Assembly: GCF_016545825.1 (NCBI RefSeq)
Contig: NC_052618.1
Span: 8,423,398-8,487,397, forward strand
Reading direction: 5' to 3'
DNA from: Eucalyptus grandis
Taxonomy: Eukaryota; Streptophyta; Magnoliopsida; Myrtales; Myrtaceae
DNA: 64,000 nt
Under the pieces are notes generated by a model that was given only the letters and a program-made list of their open reading frames with translations, ran no database searches and was not told the origin of the DNA. Positions 1 to 12,114 of this stretch are shown here, piece by piece; the stretch's first letter is position 1; every line of letters starts with the position of its first letter. Position numbers and translations under genes: made by a program.

Positions 1-1252
1 TTCAATGATCCACTCCATTGACCAACTCAATTGACTAACTCATGCTCAAAAGTCTAGCCATGGTCACGCGTAACGCCCGTGATAATATGACCAAGATTCC
101 CCAATTGGTTATGTTTTCACCTATTATTAGTTGGTGACTTGGCCCACAAGGATATTCTAGACTAGTATGCGCATACCCACACACCCTCCACGATTCATGG
201 AGACATTGAGCATCAACTATCAATCACAAATATTCAATAATCCACCATCAGAATAAGAGTCATCTCACAACTCATATCAAAGCATTATTCAAAAACCAAA
301 CTTTTCAAGATTAATTGAAATCAAAGGATAATTTCCCATTTCAAACAACAAAATGGTAGTAGTAGCTCGATTAACAAAAGATGCTATATATAAACTCATA
401 GCATATTTAATCCATAATGTTTTTCAAAATATGAGTTTAAAATACAAAGAAGAAATAGTACCACTCACTTGGAAAATACCAGAAACCAACTATAGTGCTT
501 ATTTAAGCCAACGCACTCGAGTTCCTAACAATTAACTGAAAAATAATATCAAATGACCGAGTAAAACAATATTCTAATGAACATCTCAACTATTCTATGC
601 ATATTTGTTGATAAAATGATACTTAAATGCCAATGAAAAGCTCGCCTCTAGCAGCAACCTATTGTTGTTTGTTAGGCACGGCCTCTGTGCTAAACTTTGT
701 CACGCCATAACTTTCTTCACGAAATTCTGTTTCGATCCATCTTATAATCCTTAGAAAGCTCTCTTTATGTACCACAACAACCCCAACTCAGCTGCTCCAA
801 AACATCACCAAAAACAGCTTAAATTCAAGCTCAAAGATACTGTTCAGAACCCTGTCTAGAACGTGCACCGAACTTGAAAATTTCATTTCGGGCAAATCGT
901 AAGGTCAAATTAAGATCCATAATATCCTCAAGCTTCCCAACACCTTAAACTATCATTTCTATAAAAAAAAACGTAGCTCGACGACTCAAAAATTGAACTT
1001 CACCACACAAAGCTCCAATAATTCCGAATTTAGTTCTAAACATTTATATAATTACTTAACATCAGAGAAAATTGGAAAAAAAGGTGAAGATGAACCAGCG
1101 AGGCTCGATTGAAGTAAAGGGGAAATTAGCAAAGATGAACTAGAGAGGCTGATGCAAGATATGATGGATTCAGGGGTTGGATCAAGTACGGCTAAACACG
1201 TTGGCACAAAACAAAGAATCTCAAAGTTGAACCAGCAAAGGGGAATCAAAAT
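1..1252. other. Unassigned AT-rich sequence upstream of TNL pseudogene
   Basis: I see no convincing gene, RNA or bounded element here. The short ORFs at 35-223 (minus) and 353-535 (plus) show no recognisable motif. The AT-rich texture at 600-1050 resembles the distal parts of the long LTRs elsewhere in the window, so it may be an old LTR remnant, but no terminus or TSD was found. Confidence 0.4.
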
Positions 1253-1709
1253 ATGATAAAAGTAGAGGCTGAATCAATGGGTGATGTGTTCCTGAGTTTC
1301 GGAGGATACGATAGTTTTGGATTTGCTGGTATCCTCTACCGCTGCTTGACAGCTTACGGAATTCGCGTTTTCAAAGATTGCGGAACCCTACGTACTACAA
1401 AGAGCTTCCGCCATTGTTCTATAGGTCCAGGATCTACATACCTATCTTTTCCGTGAAATACGCTCATAGCCCTCGGTGCCTTGACGCACTGGCACTAATG
1501 GTAGAACAGACGTCTCGTTCACGTGGGAAGAAAGAGATCCTGCCCGTTTTCTATGATGTGGAACGGTCTGATGTCCAGTTGACATCAATTTACGGAGAAG
1601 TCCTGAACATGCACAGGTGGAGATGGGGCCCTTACCAAGTCACGCGGTGGCAGAATGCTCTTGTAAAGACTGGTAAGGTCATTGGATGGGAACGAAGCGC
1701 ATATCAAAG
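1253..1709 (+). pseudogene. TNL resistance-gene pseudogene, TIR exon (frameshifted)
   Basis: This is the first exon of a TIR-NB-ARC-LRR immune receptor; TIR domains of this class are NAD-cleaving signalling modules of intracellular receptors. The start ATG at 1253 is followed by the TIR-1 motif DVFLSFGG (usually DVFLSFRG, so the Arg is lost). GIRVFKD follows, then after a frame change IYIPIFSVKYAHS and MVEQ, PVFYDVERSDV, and the closing VIGWE. The frame moves from frame 2 to frame 1 near 1395-1402, a one-base indel that removes the normal acidic-GxxI stretch. A good splice donor (AAAG/GTATAT) ends the exon at 1709. Together with the loss of the motif Arg, the frameshift makes this a pseudogene; a sequencing error could explain one change but not the many breaks in later exons. 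Confidence 0.85.
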
Positions 1710-2856
1710 GTATATTACATCTGTCTTCTTCTCTCGTAGTAGGTTTCTCTGGATTTGTTTTCTCAATCGACCGAGGTAGTGTTGATAATATCAGAAAAGG
1801 AAACTCAACAACCTTTTCCCAGCAGAAAATGCAACTATTGATCGACTCTGCTGCGCTCTATATTGTTTTGTTCACTTGCTTGGGTTTATGATCGTTACTG
1901 AGCCTGTTTCAAAGCTTCATGGGGACTAAAATAGAGAAAAAAAAGAGGAAATTATTGATGTGGGAATTTACGTGGTTAAAACCGACCAAAAATAAAAATA
2001 AAAATTTACGTGGTTAAAATTTTCAATTTTCTTTTATTTCTTTTTCAGGCCAAATCCTTCTCTCGAATTGACCCCTTTACACAACATATCTCAGTTTGGC
2101 TAAGTGAACTATCTTTAAATTTCATTCTATTCATCCACAAGACTCGCGTCATTCTGTAATTCAACGCATGGTGGAGTGATATTTACACCCAATGGTGAAC
2201 TGTGACGATATAATCCATTGGTCAGACTACATACTTGCTGCGATGGCATTATCTGACGGTCAGCATCCACGTCAGCGAATTTAAGCTAAAATTGACCGGA
2301 TGGATTTAATTGTTAAAAAGTGAAAATGTTTATGACTCAAATGACATAAAGTGAAAATGTTTAAGACCTTTCAATTTTTGCCAGAGGCTGGGTGACCGAT
2401 AGAGAGGAAGAAGAGAGAGAGAGAGAGAGAGAGAGGGGAAAAAAGAAAGACAAGAAAAAAACTCAAAAATTCAAAAATAAAAAAATAAAAAAAAAACATT
2501 TAAAAAATAATAAATTTTGTCTAAGTTAGTGCTGGCCGTGCCATGTAAGATGGCCAGCGTCTAAGTTGGTGAATTTCGGTTAAAATTAGATGAATGAATT
2601 TAATTGGCAAAAAGTGAAAATGTTCGAACTAAATTGAAAAAAGTACAATAGGTTTAGGATTTTTTGGATAATTTTTCCCTTAACATTAATGTAGTGTGTT
2701 CAATATATCTTTGCATCAACTAAATCTTGTTCTGCAGTAAAGGATCAGTGATCTTTCAGCATATCCAAATTGTCGTTTCACTATGTAGTGCGTGGTGGTA
2801 GGTCTTTAGATTGCTTCTGTTAATGGTTTGGAACTGAGATTTTTCTGCCGTGGCAG
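1710..2856 (+). other. Probable intron 1 of TNL pseudogene, with a GA microsatellite and a repeat remnant
   Basis: This stretch separates the TIR exon donor at 1710 from the acceptor TGGCAG at 2851-2856. It holds a GA run (about 2411-2434). At roughly 2263-2685 it holds a repeat in which a phrase resembling AAAAAGTGAAAATGTT occurs three times. The right edge (GGATAATTTTTCCC, ending near 2680) is the reverse complement of the start of the repeats at 7568 and 61573, so it is probably an inverted copy of the same dispersed family. No TSD was found. Confidence 0.5.
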
Positions 2857-2975
2857 TGAAGGGAAACTTATCACATCCATGGTTACAGATATTTTGCGCA
2901 AGCTGATAGGAGAGCACAATTATGTGCCTGAAGATCTATCCACTGGTGGTAATCACATGTTATCTTACAGGACCT
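2857..2975 (+). pseudogene. TNL pseudogene, TIR/NB-ARC linker exon
   Basis: After an acceptor at 2856 the frame reads EGKLITSMVTDILRKL and then YVPEDL. This matches the segment that follows the TIR in plant TNLs (usual form: EGELIK..V..VL.EL, then VPE.LVGID). The end is uncertain. The coding match fades after NHM, and a GTATAT donor occurs at about 2976-2980, immediately after an ACAGGACCTCG phrase that recurs in changed form at 17905. The exon normally continues into NB-ARC, which lies 15 kb downstream here. I take it as part of the same broken gene, although two separate TNL remnants are possible. Confidence 0.65.
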
Positions 2976-2980
2976 CGGTA

Positions 2981-3598
2981 TATTTCTTTGCTCCTATTCT
3001 CCACTCTTCTCGAGAAATCTCTCCTGAAGATTGTAACTATTGATGAAGTTAGTTTCAACTTAAGTGAGTTTTACATCAAATAGATAAAAAGTCTAATCAT
3101 CATGAAATAATTTGCATGATTATACAGTTGTTGAAAACGTAGAACATAATAGAAAAAAGAAAGCAAATGCATGAACTGACATTACAAGAGAATGCAAGTC
3201 ATCGTCCAAACTCTGAAGTAGCTTGCATATACTTCACATTTTTCCGTTGCTAATTCCCTTTACAAGAATAGAATTCACAAAGAATTCAGGGGCAATGCTA
3301 AACTTCATAACCATCATTTGTAAATTTGACCAGAGATCATATCTTGGATTAACTATTTGATGGTCGATGTGTGAAGAATACTTGGATGTGTAGTAATTGT
3401 CGTTTTAGACCACCATACAAAATATGAAGCTGCAGTATTCTTTATACTACACAAAACTGATGCCAAAGGAGGTGTTAAGTTCGCAATAATAGTGATTACC
3501 TCCTACCTTTTATTTGTTACGGGGAACTGATGCATCAAAACTGAATTACAAAAAATATTAGAAAATTTTTATATGTTATTTTGTATTTTCTGGCAATG
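2981..3598. other. Non-coding, probable TNL intron sequence
   Basis: AT-rich sequence between the linker exon and the family-E solo LTR. I see no ORF with recognisable motifs and no element terminus. By position it is intronic sequence of the TNL pseudogene. Confidence 0.4.
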
Positions 3599-4023
3599 AC
3601 CACTGTCACGCCCCGATCCTTAGGCACGCACACATCCCTTACTTTTGGTCGATTTTAAAATGCGATATCCCAGGACTATGTATTGCCGACCCTTTCATTT
3701 ATATATGCACATGTGGAAGCAGTTATAATTCCCCAGACAATAAAGCAATGGGATAGAAAAGCAGACCATATATTTTCCTTACCGAAAGTTCACAACTACA
3801 TCTTTTTACATGCATCTCATAGTATTCTACAATACTATATATACGCAACTCTGGTCTAACGTCTATTCACATGCAAACAAGGTCTGACAAGACAGGACAG
3901 GATCTCGGTCCTCATCCGGGTCGTACTCGGGGTTATCCTCGGGGTCCTCCTCCACGTACTCCTCTTCGGGTTCCTCAACAGGGTTTTCCTCATCCAGGTC
4001 CTGAAATGGTTATTCAATAACCA

Positions 4024-4040
4024 CTGAGACAACGTCTCAG
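4024..4040 (-). other. LTR hairpin, copy in E1
   Basis: CTGAGAC and GTCTCAG flank a 3-nt loop, giving a perfect 7-bp stem followed on the plus strand by GCAAGTT. Equivalent hairpins occur at similar places in four other LTRs of families E and F with compensating base changes. On the minus strand it is followed about 20 nt later by a polypyrimidine-AG (ATTTCAG/GAC). Confidence 0.6.
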
Positions 4041-4403
4041 CAAGTTCTACCTCTTAAGACCCAATTAGTAAACTAATACACCTTAGGGCTGCCTACGCAC
4101 AACATGAGTCAGAGGACTTACCTTAGCCTCAGATTCCACCTGCATATTAGTACAGATCGAATAGGCACACAAGTAATCACATCATAGATCGAAGCATCGA
4201 TCTAATCGACTTAGTCGATTTCACATCAGGAAGACCACTCACGATCATCTCCCTTCAATCATTCAATTCACAACATCAAACCAAGGCAATGAATCACATC
4301 AAGTCACACTCAGATCGAATCATCGATCACTCGACCTAGTCGATTACTAGCCAGTCGAATCATTTCTAGGTCATTCATCCCACACCAAGCAATTCCTTGG
4401 ATT

Positions 4404-4588
4404 TAGTGGCTTTACGGTCCCACCCGACCCTCTCAAGATCTAGTGGCTTTACGGTCCCACCCGACCCTCTCGAGATTTAGTGGCTTTACGGTCCCACCCG
4501 ATCCTCTCGAGATTTAGTGGCTTTACGGTCCCACCCGACCCTCTCGAGATTTAGTGACTTCATGGTCCCACCCGACCTTTTTACAATG
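4404..4588 (+). repeat. 37-bp tandem repeat inside E1, five units
   Basis: The phrase TAGTGGCTTTACGGTCCC starts at 4404, 4441, 4478, 4515 and (diverged) 4552, an exact 37-bp period. A second, looser array with core CGAGCCACGTGCATTC follows at about 4600-4755. Neither unit occurs in the other family-E copies, which carry different repeats at this place. Confidence 0.9.
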
Positions 4589-6980
4589 CCATACTATGTC
4601 ACCGAGCCACGTGCATTCTCCAGGAAGACATACCGAGTCTCCGAGCCACGTGCATTCTCTAAGGCTACCTTTTCGCCAAGATGACATATCTAATCACCGA
4701 GCCACGTGTCTTTCCCGAGTAACATTCCAATTCATCAAGCCACGTGCATCCTCAAGGTGATTTACCAATTCACTTTCGATGCTAACAACCGATACCCGAC
4801 CTATTCTCAATCACAAGGCCAAAATAGCATTATTTAATAACATACTTAAAAAAAGCACCATTAAATCAATTCGACACGAATTAAAGCTCAAATAAATAAA
4901 CGGACTGCTCCATGACAATCAGCACGAAATTCGATCACCAGCCATCCCAGTTGAATTTCCGGAAAATAAATAATTAATAATTAATTTCGAAAATTAAATA
5001 AATAAACATAATAATTCCAATTTAGCACAATATGAAGCTCAATTAAATAAACGGACTGCGCCACAATCATCGCATAAAATCCCGGTCACTTTGGTCATCC
5101 TAGTTGAATTTCCGGAAAATAAATAATTAAATAATTAATTTCGAAAATTAATATTTAATTCGTAAAAATACCACTTAGGCCCGAATCGCTTAATTAACAC
5201 CCGATAAGGGACGGAAAAATCCCAAGAAGAATCCGATAAATACTACAGGCAATTCTCTATCTAATTACACTAATCACACTAATCACACAATTAATATGCA
5301 AAGCAATTAACTAATAATCACTAATCAATTCTAATCTAACAACCTAATTACACTTAATTAACACTAATCAACCTTTAAGTATAATTAGCGCACTAAGAAG
5401 GCATTACTGAGTAAAACTCACTTGGTAAAGCGAAGATCGAAAACCGCGATGGCGACGCGACGGTGGCCGAACTTGGGTCGACTTGCTTCACGGGCCCAAG
5501 ATGGGATGAACTTGTTGGGTCTCATTGAAATACAAATGATGCTGGGCTCAGAACTTGGGCTGAGATGGCTTGAAACAAAACTGAATTGGGCTTCAAGTTG
5601 TGGGCTTGAAGATAGGCTGAAAACTGGGCTTGGGCTGCTGTGAACTGGGCCGAATTCCAATGGGCTAAACTGCTGGAATTCTAGAAGATATTGGGCCTGA
5701 ATTGTTGTTGAAGATGGGCCCTGCCGAACTGGGCTGAAGACTCAGTCAATGGGCTGTTCCCTTGGGCTGTTGCTGCGCACGGTTTGGGGACACGGAGATT
5801 GCGAGCTGGCCGAGGACGCACGCGCGGGAGAAGAAACGGATGAAGCAGCTGCTGGTTTTGTATGCTGTTGCAGAGCTGAATCGAGGACTTCACGGACGTT
5901 GAGGTTGGAGGCGTTGCTGGCGCTTGCTTGATGGAGACACGAGCTGGAAGAGACGAATTTGCTGGCTCATTCGTCGACCGTGGAAGACGCCTGGCAGAAG
6001 ACACGGATGGAGAAACTGCTTCGCCTGGGCCACGAGAGACACGCGGTAGCTTCGGTCTTCAAGGTTCGTGGATGCTTGGACGGTAAAGCTGGCGTGCGGC
6101 CGTGGAGATGCTGGGGACGCGCGGCAGAAGAAATGGAGAAGCACGAGGGAAGCTGAAGCTTGTTCGGTGGACGTGGCAGCGGCAGGAATTGCTCAGTCAA
6201 CCAAGGAATTCGGTGACTTGCTAGTTGACCGAGGGAGCGTAGACGTTGGACGGGTGGCAAGGAGATTTCGGTGGAGATGGGGGCGTCCGCTGGCGTTGAT
6301 GCTGAGTCGTGGATGAAGAAGCCGCTTGGGGTTTCGGTGAGTGGAGGTTTCACGGTCAACACCAGCTTCGCTGGTTGACCGAACTGAATGAATTAGTTCG
6401 GTGGGTGGAGCTACAGGAATCATGGCCTAAAGTGGAGAAGCGGACGAAGGTGCGGCAGTTTGGGAGAAAACTCGGTGGACTTGTTTCGCGGCTTCGGTGG
6501 AGAAAGATGGAGTCTTCGTTGGGGGGAGAAGTTGAGGACGAAGGGAGAGAGAGATCTTCGGGCGTGTGGCTGGTTTTACTCGGTGGTAAAAGAAGAAGAG
6601 AGGATAAAGATGAGGAGGGATGGAGGGCCCCTCTTGCTTGATATTTTCCAAACTTGGTCCCCAAGGTTCATCCTAGGCCAAGTATAAGCTCATGGCCTCC
6701 AATGATCCACCAAGACATTCTCCATGACCTCCCAATTGGTCCAAAATAGCTAGTAGGAGGGGGAGTCACGAATTTTGGCACAATCCTTCCTCAATTCATC
6801 CTCAATCGGCTCTCATAAAATCAATCGATGCCTCAATGTCTCAATTACTATTTTTCCTCATCCAATAAATCATCGTGCATCTCAATTTTGCAAACCAGAA
6901 TTGATCTCGGCTTCAATCGAACGAAAACAACCATATTTATTCAACAAATTAGAACCCGAAAATCTGGATGTCACAACCAC

Positions 6981-7567
6981 ATTGTTTACTCATGGAAGCA
7001 CTGTTTGAAAAGCAACTCTATCGTAGCATCCAAAATTCCATAATTGCCTTCTAAAACAATGAAGCCACCCTTTCCCATCACCACAGCCTTATGCAACCGC
7101 TAAGGTTGACCCATTTCCACAACACGTGCCTGTTACCAGGGTGAGTGTGTTCGGAGTAAACTTGGTTTTAATTCGTATCATGGATTGGTCAAGCAGTCTA
7201 TTCCCAAGAAAGAAGCGTGTTGTAAATGAGCTGTTGTCTTTTGACTTGTTTATAACACAATTAAACTAGACACGCTAAATAAATTGGGGTAATAAATGTA
7301 TTTAAGTAGATTTGGACATGTTTGCATACTTTTAGAGGTGGAGTGTTGAAGAATAATCAGCAGTATTAGGTGAGTGTTAAATAAGACAATTAAGGTTTCG
7401 TAGCGTCTCTCAACTCTCAGTCCTCCATAAATAGAGCCCCTGTAATTTTTATGGATCTTGTCCCAAAGCATTTGTTGAGCATTGATGTGCATATCAAAAG
7501 TCTATCAATATATTGAAAATTGCAATATCCTCATTTGGTTGCATAAGAAGTGTCTCGATAGCAACTC
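6981..7567. other. No gene seen
   Basis: Sequence between the E1 TSD and the dispersed repeat at 7568. No ORF with recognisable motifs, RNA gene or element border was found; by position it is TNL intron or spacer. Confidence 0.4.
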
Positions 7568-8390
7568 TAAAAGGGAAAAATTATCCAATTGATCATAAAT
7601 TTATTGTACAAATATCAATTCAATCATAAACTTTCAAATGTTGCCATTTTAAAATTTTGCTCGAAATTTTAATATAGTCCTTTCGATTAAGGCAATATAC
7701 CATGTAAAATGGCCAGTGATGACTGGACCACTACATCAACGCTTTTCTCCATGATGTCTCATAAATCTTAGGCCATTAGGAAAGTAATTATTTTAATGCT
7801 CCAACAGTCATACTTATTTTTGTTGAAACTAGGAATGTGTGGTGAGGTAGAATTGACCATAGTTTTGGTGTCGGAGATTTAAGTGAGTGATTTTAGTAAA
7901 GGGCGGTTAAGATAAATGCCCAATACCAACAAAACGACGCTATGATACCACCTTAATTTTTGTTGTTGATATCCAAGTGTGTACGTGTGTGTTGTACGTG
8001 GCAAAAAAACAACTAGAGATGTGAGTACGAGAGTGGACTTTCACCGCAAAGGTGCACAAAGGAACAAAGGGAAAAAAAAGCTTTTATTAGTTAATTGTTA
8101 TTGCAAAAGGAAGGAGGAGAGCTTAGTCGTTTGGTCCTAAGAATATATGTTTCGGATGACGCAAGCCTTTTTATAGGCTTACAATCGACTTAAACATTAG
8201 AAATTCACTGCTCAAGGCAGAGATTTTTTCGGTTCTTTCTATTTTTGCAGATGTCCGCCAAAGCTTTGTAAACCGATTTACAAGGCAAATATCTCTGCCA
8301 TGTTGCATTGAGATTCTTTATGGATTCTTCTACACAAGCTTTAGTGGAGTCCGGACACTTTCACAGCCACCCAAGGATTAGATTTTCCAG
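7568..8390 (+). repeat. Dispersed repeat K, copy 1
   Basis: Starts with GGGAAAAATTATCC and is collinear by eye with 61573-62570 over most of its length. Shared phrases include GGCCATTAGGAAAGTA, GTTGAAACTAGGAAT, GATTTAAGTGAGTGA and CAAATATCTYTGCCATGTTG. No coding signal was recognised. It may be a non-autonomous DNA element or an old duplicated segment; no TSD was identified. Confidence 0.65.
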
Positions 8391-8815
8391 CACATGTCTA
8401 TCCTAGAAACCCCTAGAAATATGATCAACATTTTAACGGGGGAAGCAGTGTGAGATGGGATTGTTCAAACTATGTTTGTGCTTTCTTCCTCTTTCTGGCA
8501 TTAAATTTTAGTCATTATAGATCTTAAACATCTAGATGAGATCCAAGGTGAACTCCTACTGAATTTATCACTGCTGCGACTCGGAGATTGTCCCTGATAA
8601 GGCTGGTAGTCACCATTCTGTGCTTCCTTTTCCGACTACAAAGGACAAGAAACAGGGTGTGTTAGTCAGATTAGGCTTATTGATGCTTAATAAGCCGGAT
8701 TCACTTATTAGATTTTTCCATAGTAGAGGTAGCAAGTTTAGTGTCTTATCTTTAGCTTAAACAAGATGCAAGGAGTGAATGATTGTGTTGGAGGAACTTC
8801 AGTGGAGGTTATCTA
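8391..8815. other. No gene seen; ends with copia A target site
   Basis: Unassigned sequence. Its last five bases (8811-8815, ATCTA) are the left TSD of the copia element. Confidence 0.45.
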
Positions 8816-9753
8816 TGTTGGAAAAATCTCTCTAGAGTGTTTTGAAGCTGACAAAACGTTTCTATCAGTCTAGTCTGGAAGCTGTGCAGACCCTTGTACT
8901 TAGAGTTTGAAGACTTTCAGATCACCAGACTCAGCACACAAGACTCAAGACTCAAGACTATTCTCATTGACAATTTCTAATCCCAGTGTGAAGGCGATCC
9001 AGAGCTAAAGTGTTTGGTTAAGGATTTGGTCTTATCGACTGGAGAAGATCTCTTGGCTGGATTTGAAATAACGGATTATTTATTCGAAATCAAGATCGTT
9101 TGAAGATCCGATGATTGACGAAATATTCTTTGAAGGTTCTATTCTTGGAAACCAAGATCCTGGTTGTATGGGCGAACAGGATTGATGGGCTATCGACATG
9201 TTCCTTTAAATAGCTCGAATGATCTTCTTAATTGATTCTGTCCAACAGGAAGATTGGAAGAATTCCTTTGGTAAGTGCCAACGGGTATGATGGCATAAAG
9301 GAGTATAAAAAGAAGACGTTCCAGTTATTCTAGTAAGTGCTCGATAGAGAAATTCCAGAGTCTGAAGCTCCTTGATTACTAGTCAATTCATATTGAGCGA
9401 AACTGTACACACAAAGAGAGTTTATACTTAGTGATACCTTGAGAGAGTGTGGTAGATATTCTACACTGAGAAATCAAGGAAGAACAGTAATGTAATATCT
9501 CTTTGATCATAGTAAAATCTAGCCAGTGGGTTGTCAGTGCAGAAGAGTGGACGTAGGCTTGAAATAAGCCGAACCACTATAAACCTCGTGTTCAATTTTC
9601 TCTTCCCTACTCTCAATCTTACATTGATTGTTGTTTGTTTATTGACGAGAAATTGTCTCATTTCTATCAACTGTCTAGTATTGTGCGATTATCGTAAGAA
9701 ATTACTCTTTATACCTATTCACCCCCCTCTAGGTACTTATACTAGCCATATCA
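8816..9753 (+). repeat. 5' LTR of copia A
   Basis: 938 bp beginning TGTTGGAAAAATC and ending CCATATCA, matching 16832-17773 almost throughout. It starts directly after the TSD and ends two bases before the PBS. Confidence 0.96.
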
Positions 9754-9755
9754 AT

Positions 9756-9767
9756 TGGTATCAGAGC
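9756..9767 (+). other. Primer binding site of copia A
   Basis: TGGTATCAGAGC, the common plant retroelement PBS complementary to the 3' end of initiator methionine tRNA, two bases after the 5' LTR. Confidence 0.93.
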
Positions 9768-9815
9768 TCGTGTACTCACTTTATTTGGAGTGTTTTACTT
9801 CAGAGTAAAAGATCC

Positions 9816-10745
9816 ATGACTAGTATGCTAGCTCCAGGGCTGGTGGAAGGTCAAAGCAATACCAGACCTCCTTACTTTGATGGAAAGGACTACAACATCT
9901 GGAAAAACAAAATGAAAGCAATTCTTCGATCAAAGGATCCTCTGGATGCAAAAGCTATATATTCTCTATATTGTGCCTTGTCACCTACTGAATATAACAG
10001 AATATCTTCTTGTGTTACATCAAAAGAAGTCTGGGATAGGTTACATATCACCTATGAATGAACTGATCGAGTAAAAGAGACCAGAATCAACATCCTTCTC
10101 GGTCAATATGAAGCCTTCAAAATGAGACTGGAGAATCTATAACCGACATGTTTAGCCGTTTTACGAAATTGTAAATGGTCTTGAAAATCAAGGACAACCA
10201 ATTTCGATCCCATAAAGGTAAACAAGCTACTTTGCGTGGACTCTCCAAGGATTGGAATCACATAAAGACTTCAATAAGAGAGACGCAAAGAATCATGCCA
10301 CTATCTGTTGATGAGCTAGTTGGAACTCTTCAGTCTTATGCAGTGGAACGAATTAACGAAGACGAAGATCCAAAAGGTAAGAAATCCATTGCATTAAAAT
10401 CAAATGATGATTCGATGTTACAGATTCGAAGATGATATGGACGATGAGGAGCTTGCTCTCATGATAAGAAGATTCAAAGCTGAATAGAAAAGGAAGAAGA
10501 TTCAACTCAAAGAAACAAAGCTTTCAAAGACAACGAGACCAAGTCTGTGATGATGATGAATCAAACAAAGATGTAGTTTGCTTTGAATGTAAGAAAAAGG
10601 GATACATCTGACCCAACTGTCCTCTTCTAAAGAAGAAGAAAGGAAAAGCTGAAAAATCTCGAAAGGCTCTCAAGGCCGAAACCTGGAGTGATACGAGTGT
10701 GAAGAAAGTGATGATGAATATGCCAATTTGTGTCTGATGGCGCAA
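9816..10745 (+). pseudogene. gag: gag of copia A (broken)
   Basis: Encodes the capsid/nucleocapsid part of the polyprotein. ATG at 9816 opens a frame with RPPYFDGKDYNIWKNKMKAI, the usual start of SIRE-type gag, followed by VWDRLHITYE. A TGA at 10059 and a TAA near 10141 interrupt it. Matching sequence continues in other frames through LSKDWNHIKTSIRETQ (about 10230). The CCHC zinc knuckle near 10575-10620 is damaged: CFECKKKGY has Tyr for the metal-binding His, and a TGA follows. The open frame extends upstream of 9816 into the LTR, but homology and the PBS position favour the ATG chosen. It cannot make a functional Gag. Confidence 0.85.
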
Positions 10746-10921
10746 TCAGACTTAGACTCAAACTCCGAATCAGACTCAGACAGTGAATTTGAGGTAAGTA
10801 ATTTTAAAATTCCTATCAAGGTTTCTAAGTATATTGATGAGTTGTGTTTTAGTCTTAAGACTTCTCTTAAAAGGATTTCCGAACTTAAAAGGAAAACGCT
10901 GTTCTAAAACAACAGGAAAAT

Positions 10922-11302
10922 GTGTTGACAGGAGACTCAAATTGCTTTATAAAGCTTGTTCAAGTAAATGGTGGAAAAGTCTCATTTGGAGGAAACGGCA
11001 AAGGAAGAATTGTGGGATTTGGAACTGTGAAAATTGGAAATCTCACAATAAATAATGTTTCCCTAGTAGAAGGACTCAATTATAATCTTCTCAGCATAAG
11101 CCAACTATGTGATACTGGTTTTAAGATCTTCTTTCAAGAAGGAATATGTTCTAAAATCAGTAAAGACTCTACTCAGTCTTTCATGGGTCGAAGGCATGGA
11201 AATATCTATCTTCTGGATATGAAACCGGATGAATCGCAATGCTTAATTTCAATTCAAGACGAAGCAAGCTTGTGGCACGAAAGCTTGGTCACATCAATAT
11301 GA
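10922..11302 (+). pseudogene. Protease and gag-pre-integrase region of copia A (active site lost)
   Basis: The frame contains CFIKLVQVNGGKVSFGGNGK and NLLSISQLCDTGFK, the C-terminal half of the copia aspartic protease and the start of the gag-pre-integrase domain, then SLWHESL where the zinc-binding WH.R.GH motif should be. The catalytic D-S/T-G motif, present in copia B (DSGYSKH), is missing here: the match begins just after it, at a TGDSNC phrase. The protease would be inactive. Stops follow at 11300-11400, and the reading resumes in other frames towards the integrase core. Confidence 0.8.
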
Positions 11303-11439
11303 AGCGAGATAGCCAAAATCTCATCAAAGCAGCTTGTTCGTGCTCTACCCAATTTATCATACCAAAAGTCTGATCTATGCACTCCATGTATATTGGGAAA
11401 ATAGGTAAGAAATTCATTTAAGCTAATAAATCATGTCTC

Positions 11440-12114
11440 TACTAATCATGTACTGCAGCTGCTGCATATGGATCTCTTTGGACCAACCAGAACCCGAGCA
11501 TTGGAGGTAAGAAATATTGCCTAGTAATTGTGAACGATTACTCCCGATTTACTTGGGTATATTTCCTTACAAGTAAGTCTGAAACATTCTCGTATTTTAA
11601 AAAATTTGCTAAAAAGGTTCAAAATGAAAAAGGATATGTTATTTCAAGTATAAGAACAGACCATGGAGGTGAATTTGAAAATCAAGATTTTACAAAATTT
11701 TGTGATGAATCTGGCTTTAAGCATGTGTTCTCCTCTCCATACACTCCTCAGCAAAATGGAGTTGTGGAAAGAAAGAATAGATCTCTTCAAGAAATGGCTA
11801 GAACTCTTTTAATTGAAAGTAAGATTTCTTCACGATTTTGGGCTGAAGTTATTTCAACAACGTGCTATATCATAAATAGAGTCTTTTTAAGACCTATTCT
11901 AGAGAAAACCCCTTATGAGTTATTCAAAGGTAAGAAGCCTATTGTTTCATACTTTCATGTGTTCGGTTGCAAATGCTTTATATTGAAAAATGCAAAAGAT
12001 CGAGTTGGTAAGTTTGAAGAAAGATCGGATGAAGGCATCTTCCTTGGATATTCTACATCAAGCAAAGCCTACGAGTCTACAACAAGAAGAGTCAATCGGT
12101 GGAGGAATCAATGA
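11440..12114 (+). pseudogene. int: Integrase core of copia A
   Basis: Integrase of the copia polyprotein, which joins element cDNA to the host genome. LLHMDLFGP (near 11458), carrying the first catalytic Asp, lies in another frame. The main open frame from 11530 has NDYSRFTWVYF, RTDHGGEFEN with the second Asp, and QNGVVERKNRSLQEMA with the Glu, so the D,D-35-E residues can all be seen. FGCKCF and EGIFLGYS of the C-terminal part follow. A frame break near 12080 separates it from RT. Confidence 0.88.

Larger units (their letters stand above)
3604..6975 (-). mobile_element. Solo LTR, family E copy 1 (E1), TSD ACCAC
   Basis: A 3,372-bp single LTR. Plus-strand borders are TGTCACGCCCC and GGATGTCACA, so the LTR reads TGTGACATCC...GTGACA on the minus strand, a TG...CA structure. 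Perfect 5-bp TSDs ACCAC lie at 3599-3603 and 6976-6980, proving a complete insertion with loss of the internal region by LTR-LTR recombination. Minus orientation is inferred because the GC-rich part, which in the LTRs of the oriented large-LTR family follows the U3, lies near the right end (about 5440-6660). It contains a small hairpin at 4024-4040, a 37-bp tandem repeat at 4404-4588, and a duplicated AT-rich block (about 4885-5000 and 5045-5150). The family is probably Ty3-gypsy, judged from size and termini only. Confidence 0.9.

Noticed and set aside
5681..6664. Overlapping GC-rich ORFs on both strands in E1 (also 60041-60928 in E3)
   Set aside because: Open frames on both strands, Ser/Pro or Gly/Arg-rich, no motifs, inside a TSD-bounded LTR: leader-type GC-rich sequence, not genes.
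9531..9815. Upstream extension of the copia A gag frame
   Set aside because: It runs through the 5' LTR and PBS; the ATG at 9816 matches the gag start and follows the PBS.
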